From Acetobacteraceae bacterium (GTDB taxonomy: Bacteria; Pseudomonadota; Alphaproteobacteria; Acetobacterales; Acetobacteraceae): a stretch of DNA of 64,000 nt. The stretch is from NCBI GenBank assembly GCA_024280945.1, contig JAMXLO010000146.1, positions 1-64,000 of the forward strand, written 5' to 3'. Position 1 is the stretch's first letter. The number at the start of each line of letters is the position of its first letter. A program made the translations under genes and the position numbers. Of the stretch, positions 10,614 through 19,699 are shown piece after piece. Below the pieces are notes generated by a model. It worked only from the letters and a program-made list of their open reading frames with translations. It was not told the DNA's origin and ran no database searches.

Positions 10614-11638
10614 CTGCGCGTCACATTGCCGGTGCCGCTGGGCCTCCGGATGGTGCGTATGATGCGGACGTGGTGATTCTGGCGCTCGACCGCGCCGAGG
10701 AGACCGCGGCGGCGATCTGCTCTGCTCTGGCGCAGATCGGTGTCTCTCGTCACGTCTTCATCGTCGACCAGGGTTCGCGGCCCGAGAACCTGTCGCGCTT
10801 TGCAAGCGTGGTGCGTGACCGGGCCGATGCGACACTTGTCGCACTCGACCGGAACCACGGGGTTGCAGGCGGACGCAATCGCGGCACCGCACTGGGACAC
10901 GGCCGCATCATCTTCGGCCTTGATAACGACGCGGAATTCGCCGACGCAACAACGCTCGCGCATGCGGTCGCCGCGCTGGATCAGGACGGTAGCCTGGCGG
11001 CAATCGGCTGCCGCATTAAGCACTATGCGAGGGACGCCGACGATCTTTCATCATGGGGCTATCCGGCCAAGCTCCTGGCCCGCGCAGGCGAGTCGTTCGA
11101 GACGGTGACCTTTGTCGGTGCCGGCCATGCAATTCGCCGTGCGGCCTGGGACGGCTACGACGAGACGTTGTTCTTCTGCTGGGAGGAACTCGACTTCTGC
11201 CTGCGGGCTATCGAGCGTGGGTGGCGCGTCCGCTATCGCGGTGACATCGTAGTACGCCACAGAGTCAGCCGAGAGCAGCGTGTGATCTGGTCGGACATCC
11301 GCTGGTTCCACTTCGTACGCAACAGGCTCTACATCGCGCGCAAGTGGAGCACGCCGTGGCCAGCGTTGTTGTCCCGGGTGGGCTTCTATCTGATCAGGGG
11401 CGCTCGAAATGGTTTGCCGGTGCAGACAGTGCGGGCCATTGTAGCAGGGTTGGGATCGCGCGTGACACCTCGGCGGTTCTCGCCGGCGGCGCGGTGCTAT
11501 TGCCGTGCAAACGACTCCGCGCATCGCTCCAACTGGATGGTGACCCTATGGCATGTGTGCCACGATCACCTGGACGTCACCGAGGCAAAGCGTTCGTGCA
11601 GCAGCAGCGGTAGGATTGCCGGGCTGTCAACCAAATAG
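10610..11638 (+). CDS. Family 2 glycosyltransferase, rhamnosyltransferase-like
   Basis: The 342-residue protein has a GT-A fold with FIVDQGSRPEN near residue 45, NHGVAGGRNRGTALG near residue 83, and the DNDAEFAD acidic site. The later FFCWEELDFCLRAIERGW resembles the ED-containing acceptor region of rhamnosyltransferase-type GT2 enzymes. No membrane segment is obvious, so it is probably cytosolic or peripheral. Its ATG overlaps the previous stop. The last 73 bp overlap the 3' end of the opposite-strand WecG-like gene, although the C-terminal segment SPAARCYCRANDSAHR still reads like family sequence. Confidence 0.87.
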   Translation: MTARHIAGAAGPPDGAYDADVVILALDRAEETAAAICSALAQIGVSRHVFIVDQGSRPENLSRFASVVRDRADATLVALDRNHGVAGGRNRGTALGHGRIIFGLDNDAEFADATTLAHAVAALDQDGSLAAIGCRIKHYARDADDLSSWGYPAKLLARAGESFETVTFVGAGHAIRRAAWDGYDETLFFCWEELDFCLRAIERGWRVRYRGDIVVRHRVSREQRVIWSDIRWFHFVRNRLYIARKWSTPWPALLSRVGFYLIRGARNGLPVQTVRAIVAGLGSRVTPRRFSPAARCYCRANDSAHRSNWMVTLWHVCHDHLDVTEAKRSCSSSGRIAGLSTK

Positions 11639-12303
11639 CGCCGAGCCAGGCGGCGCGGGTCGCGTATGAGGCGGTACAACCACTCAAGATCGGCATGCTG
11701 CATCCACTCTGGCGCACGCCTTTGTGCACCGGCAAGAAACTCAAGGCTCGCGCCGATGCACAATCCGACGCCGCGGGCGCGCCCGGTCGCCTGAATCGCG
11801 GCCGCCAGCATCTCTTGCCGCGGTGAGCCCACCGCAAGGAACACGAAGCGCGCCGGATGCGCCAGCACGAACTCGACTGTTGCACGCAATGCCGCTGGAT
11901 CGCGCTCGAACCCGCGCGGTGGATCATAGTGTGCCGGTGGCGCGAGGCTGCAACGAGCGACGAGTGCTGGCAGCCAACGTGGCGACAGGCCAATGATTGT
12001 GATCCGCTCGGATGGCAGCAGGTGTCGAGTGAGCAGCAGCGACGTCAGGTCGCTCCCGGTCGCGACTTGAGGCACCGACAATCCCATCAACCAGGCCGCC
12101 GCTGCAACCACGCGCGAGTCGAGCAGTCGGAGCATCGCCCCCTGATAGAGAGGCAGGAATTCTGGGTGACGGTGCAGTCGCACGATGTGGTCTGCGTTCG
12201 GCGTGGTAACATAGCGGAACGATTCAGCTTCGGCAGACCGTGCGATCAGTGTGGCCGCGTCCGCAGTTTCGAGATCGGCGAACTCCATGTCGAGCAGACG
12301 CAT
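11566..12303 (-). CDS. WecG/TagA/CpsF-family glycosyltransferase
   Basis: The 245-residue protein carries the family landmarks: TPNADHIV near residue 34, DSRVVAAAAWL, a GSD in place of the common GTD near residue 83, VGSPRQEM near residue 157, and the C-terminal helix block RAPEWMQHADLEWLYRLIRDP. Members transfer N-acetylmannosaminuronate, N-acetylmannosamine or glucose-type sugars onto lipid-linked acceptors in enterobacterial antigen, teichoic acid or exopolysaccharide assembly. It faces the other glycan genes, converging with and overlapping the upstream transferase by 73 bp. The acceptor here is unknown. Confidence 0.9.
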   Translation of the reverse strand: MRLLDMEFADLETADAATLIARSAEAESFRYVTTPNADHIVRLHRHPEFLPLYQGAMLRLLDSRVVAAAAWLMGLSVPQVATGSDLTSLLLTRHLLPSERITIIGLSPRWLPALVARCSLAPPAHYDPPRGFERDPAALRATVEFVLAHPARFVFLAVGSPRQEMLAAAIQATGRARGVGLCIGASLEFLAGAQRRAPEWMQHADLEWLYRLIRDPRRLARRYLVDSPAILPLLLHERFASVTSR

Positions 12304-12379
12304 GGCACCGTTCCGGCAGCACTCCGATACAATGTCAGAATGATATTAACCGACGGAAAACGCGGCACAAACGTCATTG

Positions 12380-13414
12380 TCAGTCGCTGCTGACAGCCCT
12401 CGCCAGTACCTCCGCCGCATGCCGGCACTGGGTCGCATCGACGTTCAGATGCGTTACCGCGCGCACGGTCCGTGCCGCGAACGCCGACACCATCACGCCC
12501 TTTTCCTGCGCGCGTCGCACAACGGTCGCCGCATCCGGCAATGGCTCCGGCACCCGAAAGATCACGATGTTGCTCTGAACCGTCGCGAGATCGATCTGCA
12601 CGCGTGTGTCGGCGAGGCGTTCCGCCAGCAGCCGCGCATTCGCATGATCCTCCGCCAACCGAGCAATATTGTGCTCCAGCGCATACAACCCGGCTGCTGC
12701 CAGAATGCCGGACTGCCGCATCGCGCCGCCGAACATGCGGCGCGCCCTGACAGCACGGACCATATCGTCGGCCCGGCCAGCGATCAGGCTGCCCACCGGG
12801 CAGCCAAGCCCCTTTGACAGCGCGACCGACACGACATCGAACGGCGCCGCAAGCTCAGCCAGCGATCGTCCGGTCGTCACCGCGGTGTTGAACAACCGCG
12901 CCCCGTCCAGATAGCTCGCGATCCCCAACTCGCGCGCCGCGGCACAGATCGCTCCGACGTCCTCCTGTGGGAACACGACACCGCCGCCACGATTGTGCGT
13001 GTTCTCCACAGCAACCAGCGTGGTGGGTGGAAAGATGATGTGGCCCGGCGGCTTGTAGGCGGCACGCAAGTCTGCCGCGGTGAACAAGCCGCCGCTTCCT
13101 ACTACCGTGAACTGAACGCCGGAATTTGCCGCCGCCGCACCTGATTCGTGCCACACGACATGCGCCTCATCGCCCACCACGACATCATCGCCTGGGCGCG
13201 TCAGCAATTTCAGACCGATCTGGTTGGCCATGGTGCCGCTCGGCACGAAGGTCGCTGCCTCCTTGCCGAGCAGGCCCGCAATTCGTTCCTGCAGTGCGCG
13301 CACCGTCGGGTCTTCGCCATACTGATCGTCGCCTACTGGCGCGCTCGCCATTGCCGCACGCATCGCCTCCGATGGCAGCGTCACGGTATCCGAGCGCAGA
13401 TCGATCCGTTGCAT
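12380..13414 (-). CDS. ltaE: Low-specificity L-threonine aldolase
   Basis: This 344-residue fold-type I PLP enzyme cleaves threonine or allo-threonine to glycine and acetaldehyde. It opens [15 protein letters not shown] and has [20 protein letters not shown] near residue 40. The cofactor lysine is in [14 protein letters not shown] near residue 195, and [10 protein letters not shown] precedes it. ATG 13414 follows a GAGGTGAG site. The gene stands alone: the wecG-like gene lies 76 bp downstream and the liv operon ends 139 bp upstream. The C-terminal third reads normally and no break was seen. Confidence 0.94.
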   Translation of the reverse strand: MQRIDLRSDTVTLPSEAMRAAMASAPVGDDQYGEDPTVRALQERIAGLLGKEAATFVPSGTMANQIGLKLLTRPGDDVVVGDEAHVVWHESGAAAANSGVQFTVVGSGGLFTAADLRAAYKPPGHIIFPPTTLVAVENTHNRGGGVVFPQEDVGAICAAARELGIASYLDGARLFNTAVTTGRSLAELAAPFDVVSVALSKGLGCPVGSLIAGRADDMVRAVRARRMFGGAMRQSGILAAAGLYALEHNIARLAEDHANARLLAERLADTRVQIDLATVQSNIVIFRVPEPLPDAATVVRRAQEKGVMVSAFAARTVRAVTHLNVDATQCRHAAEVLARAVSSD

Positions 13415-13553
13415 GCTAACTCACCTCATTCCTTTTGCTGCCATGACGCCGCTTGCATATAACTGCCATCGAGCGAACCGCTCGGCATCGACCATGTCGG
13501 CCATTACCACGTTTTGAGCGCAACCTGCGCGCGGCAATCCCGACCGGCGCCCG

Positions 13554-14276
13554 CTAGACAGCCACCTGCATCTCGCCCAGATACGCCTCGCGGATCAGCG
13601 GGTTCTGTCGCAGCTCTGTCGCAGTGCCTGACAACACCACCTGCCCAGTCTGCAGCACATAGGCACGGTGGGCGATCGACAGCGCCATGTTGGCGTTCTG
13701 CTCCACCATGAAGATCGTGGTGCCTTGTTTGTTGATCTCCTGGATGATGTCGAACACCTGTTCGACATAGATCGGCGACAGGCCCATCGAGGGTTCGTCC
13801 ATGCACAGCAGCTTCGGCCGTGCCATCAGCGCGCGGCCCATCGCCACCATCTGCTGTTCGCCACCCGACAACGTGCCCGCGATCTGATTGCGCCGTTCCT
13901 TGACGCGCGGGAACAGGGCATAGACCCGCTCGAGGTCCTGGTCGAATTCCGGCCCGCGCTTGCGCAGATAGGCACCCATTTCCAGGTTCTCGAACACCGT
14001 CATACGCGGGAACAGCCGCCGTGCCTCCAGGACGGGCGCGATGCCGCGTCGTACACGCTCCGCCGTTGGCATCCGTTCGATCGCCTGTCCCTGATAGACC
14101 ACGCTGCCGCGCGTCGGTCGCACCACTCCCATAATGGTCTTCATCGTGGTTGACTTGCCCGATGCATTGCCGCCGAGCAGGGACACGATCTCGCCATCAC
14201 CGATCGTGTAGTTGACCTGTTTCAGCACATGCAGGTCACCGTAGTGGGTATCGATGTTCTTGAATTCGAGAATCAT
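13554..14276 (-). CDS. livF: Branched-chain amino-acid-type ABC transporter ATPase LivF
   Basis: The 240-residue ATPase has Walker A GGNASGKST at residues 35-43, where most LivF proteins have GxNGAGKT. The signature is LSGGEQQMVAMGRAL and the Walker B LLCMDEPSMGLSP. The end LIREAYLG is typical of the family. It pairs with the LivG domain of the fused protein encoded 42 bp upstream and is the last gene of the operon livK-livH-livMG-livF. Substrates of such systems include leucine, isoleucine and valine but also amides and aromatic acids, and the sequence does not decide between them. Confidence 0.93.
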   Translation of the reverse strand: MILEFKNIDTHYGDLHVLKQVNYTIGDGEIVSLLGGNASGKSTTMKTIMGVVRPTRGSVVYQGQAIERMPTAERVRRGIAPVLEARRLFPRMTVFENLEMGAYLRKRGPEFDQDLERVYALFPRVKERRNQIAGTLSGGEQQMVAMGRALMARPKLLCMDEPSMGLSPIYVEQVFDIIQEINKQGTTIFMVEQNANMALSIAHRAYVLQTGQVVLSGTATELRQNPLIREAYLGEMQVAV

Positions 14277-14318
14277 CGTCGTCCTCAGTCAGTCATGGCG
14301 GGAGCCGGGACCCAGCCA

Positions 14319-16364
14319 TCAGGCAACATTCACCGACGCCCCCGCCAGTGACGCCTGCGCATTCCGACCCAGATACGCCCGCAGCACCTCCTCATCGCGC
14401 CGCACCTCGTCTGGCTTGCCATGCGCGATCACCTCGCCGTGGTCGAGCACGTAAACGGTATCGGCAAGTGTAGTGACAACGTCCAGCTTGTGCTCGATCA
14501 GCAGCACGGTGAGGCCCAGAGCGTTCAGGCTCTTGATCTGCTCCGCCAGCTCCAGCGTCTCCGCCGGATTCATGCCGGCGGTCGGCTCATCGAGCAGCAG
14601 GATGCGCGGTCGCGACGCCAGTGCGCGCGCAATTTCGATGCGGCGGCGATTGGCGTAGGACAACCCCGCCACCACCTGCGTGACGCGCGGTGCCAGGCGA
14701 TTGCCAAAGATGGAGAAGATTTCCATCGCCCATTCGCGCGCCTGCTTCTCTTCTGCCATGGTGCCCGGTGGATGCAGGATCGCTGCCAGAACGCCCGTCT
14801 TCAGCCTCGCATGCTGGCCGATCAGCGCGTTCTCCATCACCGTCAGGTTGGGAAACAGCCGCAGGTTCTGGAAAGTCCGGGCGATGCCCTTCTCCAGGAT
14901 CTGGTAATCCGCCAGCCCCATGATCTCGTCGCCGTAGAAGCGAATAGAGCCCTCCTCCGCCTCGACCAGCCCTGTGATCACGTTGAACAGCGTGGACTTG
15001 CCGGAACCATTCGGGCCGATCACCGCAACCACGCCGCCTCTCGGCACCTTCAGCTCGACTTTATTAAGCGCCGTCAAGCCACCAAAGCGCACGGTCACGT
15101 CCTGGATATCCAGCGCCGCCTCCGGCGACCGCATCTCGCCACCAAGCCCATGCAGTTTGAGATCGCTGAACCCGCCGCGCCGAACCTCGGCGTGCTGCTG
15201 GTCGAGCGTCAGAGCCGCCTGTTGCCGCGTCGCCGGAATCAGACCCTGTCGGCGGAACAGCATCATACCGACCAGGATGAGGCCAAAGATCAGCTCTATG
15301 GATGGCACAAGGTCGACGTGCTGCAGCCAGATATTGTCCACCGCCCGGCCAATCGCGTGCAGCCATTCGGTCAGGTCCTGCAGCCACCACGACTGCAGCA
15401 ATTGCAGGATGAACGCGCCCAGCACGACGCCCCAGACGCTGCCGATGCCGCCGAACACGATCATCACCAGGATCATCACCGAAACTGGGAAGCCAAACAT
15501 CTCCGGCGTCGCCGTCTGGAGTTTGGCGACATAGAACACCCCGGTCATGCCGCCGAACGCGGCGCCAATGGCGAAAGCCAGCAGCTTGTACTTCGTGCGG
15601 TTGATGCCCATCGCACCCGCGGCGATCTCGTCCTCGCGAATCGCCATCCACGCCCGGCCGATTCGCGAATCGCGCAATCGCACGCTGACAAAGATCAGCA
15701 GCGCCACCAGCGCAATCGCCACGTAATAGTACGGTGTCGCGTCTACACCGAAGCTCCAGCCGAACAGCCGTGGCGCGGCAACTCCGTTCAGGCCGGCGGC
15801 CCCATTGGTCAGATCCGACCAGTTGCGCACCACGATCGGTACGATCTCGCCGAAGCCCAGGGTGACGATGGCGAGGTAGTCGCCCTTCAGTCGGAGCGTC
15901 GGAGCCCCGAACAGCACGCCGAAGAACGCCGCGAGGCATGCCGCGAACGGCAGTGCAAGCCAGAACGACAGCGTGAAGTGCACCACGCTGCCGTCGCCAG
16001 TCTCGGCTGGCATCTTCCCGACCAGGCCAAGGAACTGGAACGGTTCCCAGAAAGCACTCCATTCCGGCTGCAACTGAAACGCCGTGAGAATGCCGTAAGT
16101 GTACGCACCAATGGCGAAGAACGCGGCATAGCCGAGATCGAGCAGTCCGGCGAAGCCAACAACAATGTTCAGTCCCAGGGCCAGGGTGGCATAGGCCGCG
16201 GCGTTGGCCATGCTGTCGATATCGGCGTCGTTATTATGGACCAACGGGAATGCAACCGCGGCCGCCGTCAGCAACATCATCCAGATGCGCCGTCGCTGAA
16301 CCTCTGGGATGCGCGTGAATGGCCGGGTGAGGACCGATACGGCAGCGGATGCGGTGGCGTTCAT
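14319..16364 (-). CDS. livM-livG: Fused LivM permease and LivG ATPase
   Basis: One 681-residue frame joins two normally separate subunits. Residues about 15-400 are a LivM-type permease with around nine hydrophobic segments and the motif WMAIREDEIAAGAMGIN. A linker of charged residues follows, and the LivG ATPase begins near residue 420 with Walker A GPNGSGKST near residue 449, Walker B LLLDEPTAGMNP, and the LivG ending EVRRDEEVLRAYLG. The ATPase signature is SYANRRRIEIARAL, slightly unusual in lacking YGxQR. Start ATG 16364 follows a purine-rich site 14 bp after the livH stop. Such fusions are known in alphaproteobacteria. Confidence 0.94.
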   Translation of the reverse strand: MNATASAAVSVLTRPFTRIPEVQRRRIWMMLLTAAAVAFPLVHNNDADIDSMANAAAYATLALGLNIVVGFAGLLDLGYAAFFAIGAYTYGILTAFQLQPEWSAFWEPFQFLGLVGKMPAETGDGSVVHFTLSFWLALPFAACLAAFFGVLFGAPTLRLKGDYLAIVTLGFGEIVPIVVRNWSDLTNGAAGLNGVAAPRLFGWSFGVDATPYYYVAIALVALLIFVSVRLRDSRIGRAWMAIREDEIAAGAMGINRTKYKLLAFAIGAAFGGMTGVFYVAKLQTATPEMFGFPVSVMILVMIVFGGIGSVWGVVLGAFILQLLQSWWLQDLTEWLHAIGRAVDNIWLQHVDLVPSIELIFGLILVGMMLFRRQGLIPATRQQAALTLDQQHAEVRRGGFSDLKLHGLGGEMRSPEAALDIQDVTVRFGGLTALNKVELKVPRGGVVAVIGPNGSGKSTLFNVITGLVEAEEGSIRFYGDEIMGLADYQILEKGIARTFQNLRLFPNLTVMENALIGQHARLKTGVLAAILHPPGTMAEEKQAREWAMEIFSIFGNRLAPRVTQVVAGLSYANRRRIEIARALASRPRILLLDEPTAGMNPAETLELAEQIKSLNALGLTVLLIEHKLDVVTTLADTVYVLDHGEVIAHGKPDEVRRDEEVLRAYLGRNAQASLAGASVNVA

Positions 16365-16377
16365 ATGCCCCGCCCTC

Positions 16378-17307
16378 TCAGGACTTGCTCGGCGCGATGC
16401 GCCCGAACAGGCCGGCCGGCTTGAACACCAGCACCAGCACCAGGATCGAGAAGATGATGACATCGGTCCAGGCGGTAGCGATGAACTGCCCGCCCATTGC
16501 CTCGATCAACCCGATAAGCACACCGCCCACCATGGCGCCCGGCACGTTGCCGATTCCGCCCAGCACGGCGGCGGTGAAGGCACGCAGCCCGGCAGTAAAG
16601 CCGATGATAAAACTGGTGAAATTGTAGTAGAGGCCGAAGATCAGACCGCCGGCGCCCGCCAGCGCCGAGCCGAGGAAGAACGCCATGACGATGACCTTGT
16701 CCACCTCGACTCCCATCATCCGCGCGGCCTCGGCATCCTGCGCCGTGGCACGCATGGCCTTGCCGATCCGCGACCGCTGCACGAAGATGTACAGTGCCGC
16801 CATCAACAGCAGCGCGATTGCCCAGATCAGCACAACGCGGAAGTCCAGCGTGGCACCGGCAAGTTTCCAGCGGATCACGGGCAGCGGATTGGGGAAATTC
16901 TTCGAATCTGCACCGATTGTCAGCAGGATCACGTTGAACAGGATGTAGGACACACCGATTGTGGTGATCATGGCTGCTGGCCCCTTCACGTTGCGCAGGG
17001 GACGCAGGCACAGCCGCTCGATCGCCAAACCGAGGGCACCCGAAAACAGCATGGTGCCAATGAACGCCACCAGCAGCACGCCAAACAGCGGCAGGCCGGT
17101 CAGGATCACCTCCTGGCCGGATAGGCCGAAAGCCTGCAGCACGAACAGGGCCACAAAAGACCCGACCATGAACACGTTGAAATGCGAGAAATTGATCAGC
17201 TCCAGAATGCCGTAGACCAGGGTGAACCCCAGCGCCAGCAGCGCGTACATCGCTCCCAGACTAAGTCCGTTGATCGTCTGTTGCAGCAGCAGATCAAACG
17301 TCGTCAT
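16378..17307 (-). CDS. livH: Branched-chain amino-acid-type ABC permease LivH
   Basis: The 309-residue membrane protein starts MTTFDLLLQQTINGLSLGAMYALLA, the usual LivH first helix. It has about eight hydrophobic segments, the coupling loop MRATAQDAEAARMMGV, and GGIGNVPGAMVGG in the later part. It forms the permease pair with the LivM half of the next protein. ATG 17307 gives the standard N-terminus, although its ribosome-binding site is weak. A 136-bp gap with several hairpins separates it from livK, which probably lets the binding protein be made in excess. Confidence 0.94.
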   Translation of the reverse strand: MTTFDLLLQQTINGLSLGAMYALLALGFTLVYGILELINFSHFNVFMVGSFVALFVLQAFGLSGQEVILTGLPLFGVLLVAFIGTMLFSGALGLAIERLCLRPLRNVKGPAAMITTIGVSYILFNVILLTIGADSKNFPNPLPVIRWKLAGATLDFRVVLIWAIALLLMAALYIFVQRSRIGKAMRATAQDAEAARMMGVEVDKVIVMAFFLGSALAGAGGLIFGLYYNFTSFIIGFTAGLRAFTAAVLGGIGNVPGAMVGGVLIGLIEAMGGQFIATAWTDVIIFSILVLVLVFKPAGLFGRIAPSKS

Positions 17308-17363
17308 TGCGCCATGCTCGCGGCTTGGCGGCGCAGCTTCATGCAAAGTCTCCCTGTCGCTTG

Positions 17364-17433
17364 GCCAGCCTGCTGGCTAGCAAATGCCGTGCCTTTAGCA
17401 CGGATTAGGGGCCAGGACAGTAGTCCCGGCCCC
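17364..17433 (-). promoter_or_regulatory. Three consecutive hairpins in the livK-livH gap
   Basis: Three inverted repeats lie side by side: GCCAGC/GCTGGC at 17364-17377, CCGTGC/GCACGG at 17387-17403, and a GC-rich stem at 17408-17433 with 10 of 11 paired positions. Read on the coding strand, they come just after the livK stop and before livH. None is followed by a U-run. They could stabilise the livK transcript end or act as a partial terminator, giving more binding protein than permease. That role is inference from position; the palindromes are read directly. Confidence 0.55.
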
Positions 17434-17443
17434 CGGGCCGTGC

Positions 17444-18673
17444 TCAGGACTGCGGCGCCACTTCGAGGTACTTGTATTGGGCGTCGATGTCGGTAAGCGG
17501 CTTGCTGGTGTCCTTCTTGATCTGGAACACGCTGACCGTCCGGTCCGCGAGGTCGCCATTGGCGTCGAACGACACCGTGCCCTGGATAGTGGAAACCTTG
17601 GCGGTCTGGATCGCGTCGCGAATATCGGCGCGCGTCACCGGCTTACCGGCGGCGGCCACCCGCTTGACCGCGTCGATGATCACCAGAGCGGCATCATAGG
17701 CGGTGATAGTGTAATCGTCCGGCGAGTCGTTGAAACGCTGCTTGAACGCCTCGATGAACTTGGCGGCCTTGGTGTCCTCGGTCAGGTGCGGTGCGGCGAT
17801 CGAAGTGTACCAGCCTTCGACGGCCGGGAAGCCGGCGCCGCTCAGCAGGTCGGAGCTACGCATGCCGTCCGGCCCTGACTTGATGACGTTCGGAATTATG
17901 TCATAGGCCTGCTTGGCGAGCTTCACACCGGCCAGAGTAACGCCGCCGTAATACAGCGCATCGGCGTTCAGCGACTTGATCTTGGTCAGGATCGCCGTGT
18001 AGTCGGCGGCCTTGGGATCCAGCCGGTCGCGGCCCAGGACCTTCATGCCCTTGGCCTCTGCCTGCTTCTGAAACGAGTCCGCTACGCCGACGCCGAACGC
18101 GCCGCTGTCATCCAGCACGTACACCGTCTTCACCTTCAGCTTCTCGGCCAGGAAGTTCGCCATGTTAGGGCCCTGATACGCATCTGTGGTGACGGTGCGG
18201 AAGTAGATCGGCTTGCCCGCCGGGCGGTACTGTTCGGCGAATTTCGGATCGCTGATATCCGGATTGGTGGACGACGGCGTGATGGTGGCCAGCCCTCCCT
18301 GGCTCAGGATCGGCGTCATCGCCTTGCCGGCACCGCTCATCTGTGGGCCGATAGCAGCCACAACCTCTCTATCTGCGACCATTTTACGCGCGTTGGTTGC
18401 AGCCTGCGCGGGATCGTATTGGCCGGCAGTTGCTGTCCCATCATCGGTCACCAGCAGCTCGAAGCGATGGCCAGGCACTGCGTGCGCCTCATTCGCCTCA
18501 TTGAACGCCATGACGATGGCATTCTTTACCCGATTGGCACCTTGTGAATCGGCCCCAGTCAGCGACAGATCAACACCGATCTTGATCACCTTGTCGGCGG
18601 CATAGGCAGTACCTGCCGCACCGAATGCCGCGAGGGCGGTCGTGGCGAAGAAAGTTTGACGTCGGGTCAGCAT
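17444..18673 (-). CDS. livK: Branched-chain amino-acid-type ABC substrate-binding protein
   Basis: The 409-residue type I periplasmic binding protein starts at ATG 18673 behind an AGGGAGACCTCC site. Its leader MLTRRQTFFATTALAAFGAAGTAYA has a twin arginine close to the Tat pattern and a cleavage site after AYA. The mature part has VIKIGVDLSLTGADSQGA, the lobe-hinge region with YDPAQAATNARKMVADREVVAAIGP, and SGPDGMRS. It begins the livK-H-MG-F operon. An in-frame upstream extension to 18847 would overlap the DUF1028 gene and has no signal character, so it was rejected. Confidence 0.93.
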   Translation of the reverse strand: MLTRRQTFFATTALAAFGAAGTAYAADKVIKIGVDLSLTGADSQGANRVKNAIVMAFNEANEAHAVPGHRFELLVTDDGTATAGQYDPAQAATNARKMVADREVVAAIGPQMSGAGKAMTPILSQGGLATITPSSTNPDISDPKFAEQYRPAGKPIYFRTVTTDAYQGPNMANFLAEKLKVKTVYVLDDSGAFGVGVADSFQKQAEAKGMKVLGRDRLDPKAADYTAILTKIKSLNADALYYGGVTLAGVKLAKQAYDIIPNVIKSGPDGMRSSDLLSGAGFPAVEGWYTSIAAPHLTEDTKAAKFIEAFKQRFNDSPDDYTITAYDAALVIIDAVKRVAAAGKPVTRADIRDAIQTAKVSTIQGTVSFDANGDLADRTVSVFQIKKDTSKPLTDIDAQYKYLEVAPQS

Positions 18674-18807
18674 GTCGGAGGTCTCCCTGTTGGTTACGAC
18701 TGCGGTGCGACGCCCGGTGTAATCGGACTGGTCCGCCGTGTCACCTGTCGCGCAGCTGGCGTACTGCTCGGTCACGCGCGCAATCTGCCAGAGGGGTTCG
18801 TGGCCGG

Positions 18808-19527
18808 CTAGCGCCGAAACCGAAGATCGAGACCGGCGGCGATCCACCCGGCTTCTATGGCATCAATATCGATGAACCCGGACGGATTGGCGCGTGACGG
18901 CTGGCTGGCCAGGCCCGGCGCACGCTCGCGGTCCCAGATTCCAAGCAGCCTGCGCAGTTCCGCAAGCGGCGCTGCATGGTCATCCACCCGCAGGTTGAGG
19001 TCCGGAAAATCCTCGGTCGTGATCATCACCATAGCCGCGGACTGGCGGCCGCGCCGGTCGCCGCCCGCCGCCTCGCCGGCCTCCATCGCCACCATCAGCC
19101 GTTCCGGCAAATCGAGTTCCGACTGCGCTCGGAACGTGGCCAGCGTCTCGGCAATCGTCGGCTCACCGGACAACATATTCCCCGCGACGCTTACCCCAGG
19201 TGCGGCCACACTGCCGCACCACTCGACGCAGTTCTGCCCGGTCCAGGCCGCGGTGCGCCCATGGCGATCGACCACGTGTACCTGACGAATGCCGCGGCCG
19301 GCATCGCCCGCCAGCGCACTCTCAATTGCCGCATCGGGCGGCAGTCCACGTGCCAGCGCGTCCAGGATCGCCGGACCAAGATAGCGATTGGTGAACGACT
19401 GCGTGGAGACCGCGCCCACCCCCGACCGAACGAACGGACACGAGGCGCCGACGGCAAACGCCTTGGTGGCTACCGCGACCGCAAAGGCGCCCGTTGTCGG
19501 GTCTTGGGTGACGATGGACCAAGTCAT
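18808..19527 (-). CDS. DUF1028 protein (Ntn-hydrolase-like fold)
   Basis: The 239-residue protein has the DUF1028 pattern: start MTWSIVTQDPTTGAFAVAVAT, then FVRSGVGAVSTQSFTN near residue 35, GPAILDALARGLPPDAA, and the central VSVAGNMLSGEP. The family resembles Ntn hydrolases but has no settled reaction. It is often encoded near amino-acid or peptide transporters and peptidases, and here it lies 134 bp upstream of the liv operon on the same strand. A hydrolytic role on a transported compound is possible but is only a suggestion from the neighbourhood. Confidence 0.85.
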   Translation of the reverse strand: MTWSIVTQDPTTGAFAVAVATKAFAVGASCPFVRSGVGAVSTQSFTNRYLGPAILDALARGLPPDAAIESALAGDAGRGIRQVHVVDRHGRTAAWTGQNCVEWCGSVAAPGVSVAGNMLSGEPTIAETLATFRAQSELDLPERLMVAMEAGEAAGGDRRGRQSAAMVMITTEDFPDLNLRVDDHAAPLAELRRLLGIWDRERAPGLASQPSRANPSGFIDIDAIEAGWIAAGLDLRFRR

Positions 19528-19699
19528 GCACGGATAGAGCGATGGTCGGCAGGTCAGGTCAAGTCAGCCTGCGAGACGCTTGCCAACCTTGAAGGCGCTC
19601 GCCGTCGCCAGTCACATCCCTCTATTGTGTATGAACATGGCGACGCCCGGTGTCTGACATATCCGACTGCGTCTTTCCGCCGCGATCTGAACGATAGCG

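Noticed and set aside
14421-16424. Long plus-strand open frame of 667 codons
   Set aside because: It is antisense to the livM-livG fusion. Its composition is rich in Q, H and R without domain motifs, as expected for a shadow frame in GC-rich DNA.
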